Shown here piece after piece: positions 1 through 5,816 of a DNA stretch of 11,751 nt. Positions within the stretch are counted from its first letter, which is position 1. Each line of letters opens with the position of its first letter. Position numbers and translations under genes: made by a program. Origin of the DNA: an uncultured Azospirillum sp. (GTDB lineage: Bacteria > Pseudomonadota > Alphaproteobacteria > RF32 > CAG-239); NCBI GenBank assembly GCA_946184595.1, contig CAMHFM010000007.1:1-11751 (forward strand), in the 5' to 3' direction. Below the pieces are notes generated by a model. It did no database searches. It saw only the letters and a list, made by a program, of their open reading frames with translations, and was not told the origin of the DNA.

Positions 1-134
1 GACCATAAACTTTCTATAAGTATATATGGCTTTTAAAATTTGACAAATTTTTATTGATTCTTTTCGGTTTTTCGTGTATAACTGTTGTTGTTATAGATAA
101 GGCTATGCCAATTATTAATTAAAATCATTTAATC
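1..134. other. AT-rich leader upstream of the first lipoprotein gene
   Basis: This is non-coding, very AT-rich DNA ahead of the gene at 135. A TTGACA hexamer lies at 40-45, but no convincing -10 box follows at 16-18 bases. TATAGA at 92-97 is a weak -10 candidate with no matching -35. The 20 bases before the start codon contain no purine-rich Shine-Dalgarno sequence, unlike gap, ftsE, ftsX or the nitroreductase gene in this window. The left edge of the window cuts off whatever lies upstream. Confidence 0.4.
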
Positions 135-809
135 ATGAAAAAAAATTTGTATCTGAGCATTGTTGCTTTCGGGATGATTGCGGCAATGACATTGACATCG
201 TGTGACAGTAAGAAAGCTCCGGCTAATGTTGAAGAACCTATTATTGGGACAGATTACACCCTGGTTAAAACTCCTGATGGGGCTGTCGGTATCAAGAAGG
301 GTGAGACTTTCATCATGGAGCCGAAGTCTCAGTACTCTGACATTACCGCCGAAGGTGGAATGTTTATTGCAAAGAATGCAGAAACTGGGTATGCGTTACT
401 TGATCCTGAGACTGGGTACGAGAAGCTCTCGGCTGACACTGTTGTTTGGAAGGACGGCTTCTTTGAAGGACAGCGAAATGGGATTTATCTGATTTATATT
501 CCCATATCAAAGGTTCAGTTTGCTGCCAAGTCGTATGCTGTGAAGGCCCCGTATGCTGTTGGAACATTCAATGACAAGATTACTCTCTGGAAGGACGGTG
601 AGCAGTTGATTGAACCAACAGGAGATTTCGCAAAAATGGCTGTTCTGCCTGATGGTAAGATTCTTGTTCTGAACGGAAAAGCCTGGGGAACTGCCACTGT
701 AAAGGACAAAGCTCTTGTTCCGGGTAAGGCCGTCACGCCGAAAGATCTGAAAAAGTATAAAGGCATGAAGGGCTGGTCAGACGGTGCCGTAGTCATGATT
801 TTGGAGTAG
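135..809 (+). CDS. Putative secreted lipoprotein, WG-repeat-like beta-rich, function unknown
   Basis: The product has 224 residues and begins with a clear lipoprotein signal peptide: a basic start (MKKN), a hydrophobic stretch at about 5-20 and a lipobox LTSC with the lipidated cysteine at 23. Aspartate follows the cysteine; in E. coli that would retain a lipoprotein in the inner membrane, but the rule is not general. From about 40 on, the protein consists of short repeated beta-like units with Gly-aromatic turns, such as GAVGIKKG near 49, TGYALLDPETGY near 84 and RNGIYLIYI near 114. They recall degenerate WG-type repeats, but this is a weak resemblance. There is no catalytic motif. The gene uses more AAG (Lys) and CTG (Leu) codons than its neighbours, has no Shine-Dalgarno sequence and looks like a Bacteroidota lipoprotein gene. 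The reading frame and lipoprotein call are solid; the function is unknown. Confidence 0.8.
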   Translation: MKKNLYLSIVAFGMIAAMTLTSCDSKKAPANVEEPIIGTDYTLVKTPDGAVGIKKGETFIMEPKSQYSDITAEGGMFIAKNAETGYALLDPETGYEKLSADTVVWKDGFFEGQRNGIYLIYIPISKVQFAAKSYAVKAPYAVGTFNDKITLWKDGEQLIEPTGDFAKMAVLPDGKILVLNGKAWGTATVKDKALVPGKAVTPKDLKKYKGMKGWSDGAVVMILE

Positions 810-831
810 CTGAGGCTGCTCGACAACTTAT

Positions 832-870
832 ATCCCTCCGGAAGCGAAAGCTTCCTGAGGGATTTGTATT
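832..870 (+). terminator. Rho-independent terminator of the lipoprotein gene, possibly bidirectional
   Basis: ATCCCTCCGGAAGC (832-845) pairs with GCTTCCTGAGGGAT (850-863): 13 base pairs with one C-T mismatch at 839/856, closed by a GAAA tetraloop at 846-849. The plus-strand transcript continues with TTTGTATTTT, a reasonable U-rich tail. It starts 22 bases after the stop of the upstream gene. Read on the minus strand, the same hairpin lies just past the stop of the 871-1365 gene, but the tail there is poor in U, so termination in that direction would be weaker. Confidence 0.8.
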
Positions 871-1365
871 TTAAATAAAAGGATTATAGGCCCATTGCAA
901 AAGAGCTTGGCGTTGTTTCGGTCGGCAATTGAAGTCAAGAATCGGGCAATTTTTGCGAATCTGCGCAGCATGACGGGAAAAAGCTTTCCAGCGTTTGATT
1001 TGAATTTTATCTATTTGGGGAATGCGGCGACCGTAATAATAGCGGCAATACCATTGAAACCAACCGCGCACATCCGGCTCTAGAATCCACCCGCGTTTTT
1101 GCCATTCCTGCAGGCTGAGACGGGATTTAAGCTTAAAACAATTTATTTCTGGGTTACTTTGTGTTGTGATTTTGGCTTTTTCAAACCAGTATGAAGGGAA
1201 TTCTTGACGACAATCGTTGAGATATTTTCCCTCAAAAACACCAAGTTCCAACATTTTCGGTGGGGTGAGTTCAGGTTTAAAGTCAGGCGCAAAGTTTTGA
1301 CCTTCGGGTTCGGCTAATTCATACCGGTAATTTTGTTGCATTTTATCATTGACGATAATAAACAT
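871..1365 (-). CDS. Conserved protein of unknown function with RGWFQWYCRYY motif
   Basis: The product is a soluble protein of 164 residues with no signal peptide or membrane segment. It contains a string of distinctive motifs: MLELGVFEGKYLNDC at 38-52, EFPSYWF at 55-61, RGWFQWYCRYYYGRR at 100-114, QIKRWKAFSRH at 122-132 and CRPKQRQALLQWAY at 147-160. From memory, these match a widely distributed family of small proteins of unknown function, also seen in actinobacteria and fungi; I know no characterised member. Five cysteines and many Trp, Tyr and Arg residues suggest a compact, perhaps nucleic-acid-binding or metal-binding fold, which is inference. The gene follows the 625-residue gene on the same strand after 51 bases and is probably co-transcribed with it. 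The start at 1365 sits in an inverted repeat containing the AGGAG ribosome binding site. AGGAG is only 2 bases from the ATG, so the ATG at 1341 (residue 9) is an alternative. Confidence 0.8.
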   Translation of the reverse strand: MFIIVNDKMQQNYRYELAEPEGQNFAPDFKPELTPPKMLELGVFEGKYLNDCRQEFPSYWFEKAKITTQSNPEINCFKLKSRLSLQEWQKRGWILEPDVRGWFQWYCRYYYGRRIPQIDKIQIKRWKAFSRHAAQIRKNCPILDFNCRPKQRQALLQWAYNPFI

Positions 1366-1391
1366 ATCTCCTCTCTTTCGAAAGGAGATAT
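1364..1391 (-). promoter_or_regulatory. Inverted repeat covering the ribosome binding site of the 164-residue gene
   Basis: ATATCTCCT at 1364-1372 and AGGAGATAT at 1383-1391 form a perfect 9-base inverted repeat around a 10-base loop. In the minus-strand transcript the 3' arm holds the only Shine-Dalgarno sequence (AGGAG) and runs into the ATG start codon. The 5' arm supplies an anti-Shine-Dalgarno CTCCT. Folding would hide the ribosome binding site, so the hairpin could limit or regulate translation. There is no U-run directly after the stem, so it is a poor terminator. That the symmetry exists is certain; the regulatory role is inference. Confidence 0.5.
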
Positions 1392-1400
1392 AGTTTGTGT

Positions 1401-1414
1401 TTGGAATATTCCAA
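1401..1414. repeat. 14-base perfect palindrome TTGGAATATTCCAA
   Basis: This perfect palindrome lies in the 51-base gap between the two minus-strand genes, two bases past the stop codon of the 625-residue gene. It could be a protein-binding operator or a small 3'-end hairpin, although it has no room for a loop if fully paired. It may simply be chance in AT-rich DNA. Confidence 0.4.
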
Positions 1415-1416
1415 GA

Positions 1417-3294
1417 TTACATAGATTCACCACCACGAGAAGTAGATCGAGTAGGTGTTGGCTGACTATTTGTATTGGTGTTAGTCGGAAGATCAAAGGT
1501 TGGGGTTCCAAAGTCAATTGTATTGAAACCATCTTTAAATCCTTTATCTCTTAAACCTTTATTGATAGTGATGTTCAAAGCTTTGTTAGCGCTGTTGACT
1601 TCTCTTTCAACGATAGTGTCCACACTGTCTTTTCCGCCATTACGTTTTATTTTATCAATTAAAGTGTTTTTAGCTGTTTCGATATTTCTAGCTTCTAAAG
1701 TTTCATACAGAGCAATCATCTGATTATCATCCAGTGAAGATGCTGTTTTATCTGTAGCTCCGACGGCTTGTAGTTTTTGTAATAACTCAGCTTCAAAAGC
1801 TCTGTCTTGAGAAGCCAGTTTTTGGCATAGTTGCCCAATAGACATATCCGGTTGAGCAGAAATTGTCGTGAACAATTGTTTCATTGTTTGAGCGGCACCG
1901 ATAACTTCTTCGGCTTTTCCTCCTTCAACTCTTTTTGTTAGTTTGTCTGTTAAGCAACCTTCAAGTTGTTGTTTAAGAGGAAATAGTTTTTCTTGGTTAA
2001 TTAACGACATTGCCAAAACGTATCTTGGATCTTTCGGGTCATTTTTTCCTAATTCTAGCAAATGTCTTCCCAGATTACCTTTATATTTATATAGGGCTTT
2101 TTCATCCTGAATATTGTTTTCTGCTTCAGCTATCATTTTGTTAGCATGAAATTTGTTGATACCAATGCCTTTAGGAATAATACCGGCTCTGGCACAAGCA
2201 TTACGAAAGACACCCGCATCTGACGGTGCTAGAGTTTTCGGTAATTTCATATATAATGCCCCTTGCGCTTTTACCATCAAAGCAAGTTTATCAGCAACAG
2301 GATCAGGAAGCTTTCCGTCATTCGGGACGTAATAGTCAATACCGCAGAGTTTGCCATGATCTTGGCGTAAACAAATACGATAAGCACACTCTGTATAATG
2401 ACCTTTTTTATCCGGACGACCGTCGTTTTTGTAGTTATCTTCATGCGGTTTATCGTAGATACTAAATTCAACATTACCGTTTAATAACGATGTTCCTGTT
2501 TTGAAATAAGTTAGTCCGCTAATTTTTTTCTGGTTATCATCACCCAACCATTTTTCAAAATCTTTAACAACCTCGTCATATGTTGGTTTTGGCTTTGCTG
2601 GTGTTGCGGCAGGAGTTTGAGCTGTGTTTTGAGCTGAAGTAGCTTGTTGTTGTGGTGCAGCAGCTTGAGCGGCATTGCCATTTGTGACTTGAGGAGCTTC
2701 AGAATCATATTCAAAACCTATAGATGCATGGTTTTCTTTCGGAGGTTGATGACTTTCCGGATTTTGATTTTTGATTTCTTGAGCTTTTTGATATTTTTCA
2801 ACGAAGTTTTTATCAACACCGGCAGGAAATTCAAAATTAGTAATGCCACGGTGATACATATACATTAAAGCATCAGCCATTTGTGTTTCGGTCATTGGTC
2901 CGAAAACAATTTTTCCGTCGTGGATTGTAAAATTAAAGAAACCATCAGCCATTTTGCGATAGATTTTGAGATAAGGATGTCCATCGTCATCAACTTGTGT
3001 CTGAACAACTGTTGCAGGCGGTTGTTCGTTGCGAGAAGCTTCCCGAATATTATATAATTTTGTGGCTAATTCAGGTTCTCTTTTTGCAGCTTCATAAAAT
3101 TTCTTTTGTTCTTTGACTCTATCATCTTCAAGACGTTGTCTTTCCAGGCGTAAAGCGCGTTGCTCTGCTGTTTCATTTTCGGCTTCAGGAATTTTGATAG
3201 AGGTTGCTTCTATTTCAAAATGACGTAAAGCCTCTGCTTGGTCACAGGAGCCGTGGTATTGGTCAAAATCTTTAATTATCAATTCGTCAGCCAT
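1417..3294 (-). CDS. Large hydrophilic protein of unknown function with a duplicated module
   Basis: The product has 625 residues, with no signal peptide or membrane segment, so it is likely cytoplasmic unless exported by a leaderless route. Visible parts in order: a charged, probably helical N-terminal region (about 36-90, rich in Glu, Arg and Lys); a small alpha/beta module (about 104-172); a linker of Ala, Gln, Thr and Pro (about 205-238); a second, larger module (about 240-390) containing ADKLALM near 334 and ARAGIIPKGIGINKFHANKM near 368-387; a helical C-terminal region (about 395-595); and a Thr/Asn/Pro/Ser-rich tail (603-625). The two modules look distantly related. The second faintly recalls domains that accompany relaxases and large mobile-element proteins (LPD7-like), but I would not assign it. 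The start is supported by AAGGTG upstream and a good promoter. It is the first gene of a probable two-gene unit with the 164-residue gene. Confidence 0.8.
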   Translation of the reverse strand: MADELIIKDFDQYHGSCDQAEALRHFEIEATSIKIPEAENETAEQRALRLERQRLEDDRVKEQKKFYEAAKREPELATKLYNIREASRNEQPPATVVQTQVDDDGHPYLKIYRKMADGFFNFTIHDGKIVFGPMTETQMADALMYMYHRGITNFEFPAGVDKNFVEKYQKAQEIKNQNPESHQPPKENHASIGFEYDSEAPQVTNGNAAQAAAPQQQATSAQNTAQTPAATPAKPKPTYDEVVKDFEKWLGDDNQKKISGLTYFKTGTSLLNGNVEFSIYDKPHEDNYKNDGRPDKKGHYTECAYRICLRQDHGKLCGIDYYVPNDGKLPDPVADKLALMVKAQGALYMKLPKTLAPSDAGVFRNACARAGIIPKGIGINKFHANKMIAEAENNIQDEKALYKYKGNLGRHLLELGKNDPKDPRYVLAMSLINQEKLFPLKQQLEGCLTDKLTKRVEGGKAEEVIGAAQTMKQLFTTISAQPDMSIGQLCQKLASQDRAFEAELLQKLQAVGATDKTASSLDDNQMIALYETLEARNIETAKNTLIDKIKRNGGKDSVDTIVEREVNSANKALNITINKGLRDKGFKDGFNTIDFGTPTFDLPTNTNTNSQPTPTRSTSRGGESM

Positions 3295-3329
3295 AACAAC
3301 ACCTTAAGTTTATAGGTTTAATTTACTTC

Positions 3330-3358
3330 ATTATAATCTATTTGTAGACAAAAAACAA
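3330..3358 (-). promoter_or_regulatory. Sigma-70-type promoter for the 625-residue gene
   Basis: On the minus strand, TTGTTT (3358-3353) is followed after exactly 17 bases by a perfect TATAAT (3335-3330). Transcription would start about 30 bases before the ATG at 3294. The -35 box matches the consensus at only three of six positions. The site lies just beyond the pgk terminator, so this gene pair probably starts its own transcript. Confidence 0.55.
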
Positions 3359-3379
3359 TAAAAAAGAGTTAATTTTGGC

Positions 3380-3414
3380 AAAAAAATACCTCCTATTTTC
3401 ATAATAGGAGGTAT
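3380..3414 (-). terminator. Rho-independent terminator after pgk
   Basis: On the minus strand, a perfect 12-base-pair stem (ATACCTCCTATT at 3414-3403 pairing with AATAGGAGGTAT at 3397-3386) encloses a 5-base loop and is followed by a run of T. It begins 18 bases after the pgk stop codon and separates the glycolytic genes from the 625-residue gene downstream. Confidence 0.9.
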
Positions 3415-3432
3415 CTGAAAATGATAAAATAA

Positions 3433-4641
3433 TTATTTTTTCAAAACAGCAACGCCTGGAAGCTCTTTACCTTCCATCCATTCAAGGAAAGCGCCGCCGG
3501 CTGTTGAAATATAAGTAAATTTATTTTCAACGCCTGCATTAGATAGAGCAGAAACCGTATCACCACCACCGGCAACAGTCATTAATTTGCCGGCTTGCGT
3601 CAGCTCAGCAGCGTGTTGAGCTACAGCGTTAGTTGCGGTATCAAACGGTTTTAATTCGAATACACCAAGAGGCCCGTTCCAAACGAGAGTTTTGCATTCG
3701 TCCATTTTAGCGTTGATGGCTTTGATTGTCTTTTCGCCAACATCAAGTAAACTCCAACCCTCAGCCGGAATATTACTTAAATCAACGGTTTTATGCTCAG
3801 CACCGGCTTTGAATTCTTTAGAAACAACAACATCTTCAGGAAGAATGATGTCGCAGTTATTGGCTTTAGCTGTAGCCATAATTTCTTTGGCAGTGTCAAT
3901 CATATCCATTTGAACCAAAGAATTAGCTTCATTAACAGTGTCGATGCCGTTAGCCTTCATAAAGGTATGAGCCATACCGCCTGAAATAACGAGTTTATCA
4001 ACTTTTTTAACCAAGTTATTTAATAAATCTAATTTAGTAGAAACTTTAGAGCCACCAACAATAGCCATTAACGGACGTTGAGGGTCATTCAATCCTTTAG
4101 AGAGCGCATTAACTTCTTCTTCCATCAAGCGACCGAAAGCAGCCGGTTTGGTTTTAACTGCAGCAACCATAGAAGCATGTGCACGGTGAGCTGTTGAAAA
4201 AGCATCAGAAACATAAGCATCAACCGGTGCTGTTAATTCTTTAGCAAAGGCTTCATCACCTTTCTTTTCTTCATTATAAAAACGAAGATTTTCGAGAAGT
4301 AAAACTTCATCATTGCTCATAGCTTTAATAGCAGCAGCAACTTTTTCGCCGATGCAATCATCAACAAATACAACTTTGTGACCGAGAGATTTTTCCAAAT
4401 CTTTAACAATATGGCTTAAAGAATTGTTCATGTCTCCTTTGCCTTCCGGACGACCAAAGTGAGAAATAACAACAACTTTTGCACCTTTGCTCATTAATTC
4501 TTTAATAGTCGGAACGGTACGATCAATACGAGCTGTATTTGTTACTTTAAAATTTTCATCCATCGGAACGTTTAAGTCAGCACGGAGCATAACAACCTTG
4601 CCGCTTAAGTTTCCTAAATCTTCAATTGTTTTGTATTGCAT
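3433..4641 (-). CDS. pgk: Phosphoglycerate kinase
   Basis: This enzyme transfers the phosphoryl group of 1,3-bisphosphoglycerate to ADP, giving 3-phosphoglycerate and ATP, in cytoplasmic glycolysis; it runs backwards in gluconeogenesis. The product has 402 residues, a normal full length. Family landmarks are present in order: RADLNVP at 20-26 and SHFGRPEGKG at 60-69 in the substrate-binding N-terminal domain; the AHRAHAS segment at 151-157; GGSKVSTK at 196-203 and GPLGVFE at 323-329 in the nucleotide-binding domain; and GGGDT at 358-362 with STAGGAFLEWMEGKELPG at 379-396. The C-terminal signature and overall wording look alphaproteobacterial. The start at 4641 is preceded by AAGGAA at a normal distance. 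It follows gap on the same strand, but a strong terminator hairpin stands between them, so pgk probably depends on read-through, RNA processing or a promoter inside the end of gap. Confidence 0.98.
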   Translation of the reverse strand: MQYKTIEDLGNLSGKVVMLRADLNVPMDENFKVTNTARIDRTVPTIKELMSKGAKVVVISHFGRPEGKGDMNNSLSHIVKDLEKSLGHKVVFVDDCIGEKVAAAIKAMSNDEVLLLENLRFYNEEKKGDEAFAKELTAPVDAYVSDAFSTAHRAHASMVAAVKTKPAAFGRLMEEEVNALSKGLNDPQRPLMAIVGGSKVSTKLDLLNNLVKKVDKLVISGGMAHTFMKANGIDTVNEANSLVQMDMIDTAKEIMATAKANNCDIILPEDVVVSKEFKAGAEHKTVDLSNIPAEGWSLLDVGEKTIKAINAKMDECKTLVWNGPLGVFELKPFDTATNAVAQHAAELTQAGKLMTVAGGGDTVSALSNAGVENKFTYISTAGGAFLEWMEGKELPGVAVLKK

Positions 4642-4658
4642 GTGTTTTTTCCTTAAAT

Positions 4659-4697
4659 AAAAAAAAGAATCCCCGTCGTTTAAGAACGGCGGGGATT
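4659..4697 (-). terminator. Intercistronic terminator or attenuator between gap and pgk
   Basis: On the minus strand, AATCCCCGCCGTT (4697-4685) pairs with AACGACGGGGATT (4680-4668), 12 pairs with one C-A mismatch, around the loop CTTA. A C and then eight T residues follow at 4666-4659. It begins 10 bases after the gap stop and ends 17 bases before the pgk start. This should end much of the gap transcription, leaving pgk to read-through or processed transcripts. Confidence 0.85.
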
Positions 4698-4707
4698 AAA
4701 TATTCGA

Positions 4708-5715
4708 CTAGCCGTTGACTTTAGCCATGTGAGCAATGAGGTCTAATACTTTGTTTGAATAACCCCATTCATTATCATACCAGCTGACAACCTTAACGAA
4801 AGTCGGTGTTAATTGAATACCGGCTTTGGCGTCAAAAATAGAAGTACGAGAATCGCCCAAGAAGTCAGAAGAAACAACAGCATCTTCAGTATAACCTAAG
4901 ATACCTTTTAATTCGCCTTCAGAAGCTTTCTTCATAGCAGCGCAAATTTCTTCATAAGTAGCAGGTTTTTCCAAGTTAGCTGTTAAGTCAACAACAGAAA
5001 CATCCAATGTTGGAACACGCATTGACATACCTGTCAATTTACCGTTCAAAGAAGGAATAACTTTACCAACAGCTTTTGCAGCACCGGTAGAAGAAGGGAT
5101 GATGTTGCCGGCAGCAGCACGACCACCACGCCAATCTTTCATAGATGGACCATCAACTGTTTTTTGAGTAGCTGTTGTAGAGTGAACGGTTGTCATTAAA
5201 CCATCTTTAATACCGAAAGTATCGTGTAAAACTTTTGCAATCGGAGCTAAACAGTTCGTTGTGCAAGAAGCGTTAGAAACGAATTGTGTGCCTTTAACAT
5301 AAGAATCGGTGTTAACGCCGCAAACAAACATTGGTGTATCGTCTTTAGACGGAGCAGACATAACGACATATTTAGCACCAGCATCAATATGACCTTGAGC
5401 TTTTTCTTTTGTGAGGAATAAGCCTGTTGATTCAACAACATAATCAGCGCCGACTTCATTCCATTTCAAATCAGCAGGGTTCTTTTCAGCGGTAACGCGG
5501 ATAGCTTTACCGTTAACAACGAGTTTGCCATCTTTTACTTCAATAGAACCTGTGAATTGACCGTGCATTGTATCATAGCGAAGCATATAAGCCATATATT
5601 CAACATCAATTAAGTCATTGATGCCAACGATTTCAATATCGTTTCTCTCTTGGGCAGCACGGAAAACTAAACGACCGATACGGCCAAAACCGTTAATACC
5701 GACGCGAATTGTCAT
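4708..5715 (-). CDS. gap: Glyceraldehyde-3-phosphate dehydrogenase, phosphorylating, NAD-type
   Basis: This enzyme oxidises and phosphorylates glyceraldehyde 3-phosphate to 1,3-bisphosphoglycerate with NAD+, in the cytoplasm, directly before phosphoglycerate kinase. With the start at 5715 it has 335 residues, the usual length. The Rossmann motif GINGFGRIGR occupies 6-15 and Asp34 in GINDL favours NAD over NADP. The catalytic Cys151 sits in SNASCTTNC and His178 in TTVHSTTATQ. The segment DGPSMKDWRGGRAA (188-201) and SWYDNEWGYS (311-320) complete the signature. The frame extends 9 codons further upstream to 5742, but the AAGGAG ribosome binding site lies inside that extension, so the inner ATG is the real start. 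The DGPSxKDWRGGR form is that of E. coli GapA and eukaryotic enzymes rather than the HKDLxRARAAA form I associate with most Alphaproteobacteria, which suggests transfer or retention of a rarer type. Confidence 0.97.
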   Translation of the reverse strand: MTIRVGINGFGRIGRLVFRAAQERNDIEIVGINDLIDVEYMAYMLRYDTMHGQFTGSIEVKDGKLVVNGKAIRVTAEKNPADLKWNEVGADYVVESTGLFLTKEKAQGHIDAGAKYVVMSAPSKDDTPMFVCGVNTDSYVKGTQFVSNASCTTNCLAPIAKVLHDTFGIKDGLMTTVHSTTATQKTVDGPSMKDWRGGRAAAGNIIPSSTGAAKAVGKVIPSLNGKLTGMSMRVPTLDVSVVDLTANLEKPATYEEICAAMKKASEGELKGILGYTEDAVVSSDFLGDSRTSIFDAKAGIQLTPTFVKVVSWYDNEWGYSNKVLDLIAHMAKVNG

Positions 5716-5724
5716 ATTTATTAT

Positions 5725-5730
5725 CTCCTT
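5725..5730 (-). promoter_or_regulatory. Ribosome binding site fixing the gap start
   Basis: AAGGAG on the minus strand stands 9 bases before the ATG at 5715. It lies inside the longer open frame that begins at 5742, and so argues for the inner start codon. Confidence 0.85.
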
Positions 5731-5781
5731 AAATTTTGACATACCAAAAGGAATGCCGTTTTTGTTAATTCATTCGGGGGT

Positions 5782-5809
5782 AATTTATCACGAAATCATT
5801 TTTTTTCAA
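5782..5809 (-). promoter_or_regulatory. Possible promoter for gap
   Basis: On the minus strand, TTGAAA (5809-5804), 16 bases and TAAATT (5787-5782) form a moderate sigma-70-like match between the end of argS and the start of gap. No hairpin terminator is visible after argS, so gap may also be reached by transcripts from argS. This is a pattern match only. Confidence 0.35.
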
Positions 5810-5816
5810 GAGGATA

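Noticed and set aside
40..68. TTGACA at 40-45 as a promoter for the first gene
   Set aside because: The sequence 17 bases downstream is TTCGGT, which is not a -10 box, and no Bacteroidota-type TAnnTTTG element is placed correctly either.
1314..1554. Short open frames on both strands around 1314-1554
   Set aside because: They overlap the two longer minus-strand genes in other frames, have no ribosome binding site and no recognisable protein features.
2584..2673. Possible DNA tandem repeat under the Ala/Gln/Thr/Pro-rich linker
   Set aside because: The bias is at the protein level; the codons vary and no repeating DNA unit is kept.
871..3358. Reading the 625/164-residue pair as a toxin-antitoxin or defence system
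   Set aside because: No nuclease, ATPase, protease or other defence-type motif is visible, and the sizes do not fit a toxin-antitoxin pair.
5716..5742. Nine-residue N-terminal extension of GAPDH
   Set aside because: The AAGGAG ribosome binding site lies inside it, and GAPDH normally begins close to the GINGFGRIGR motif.
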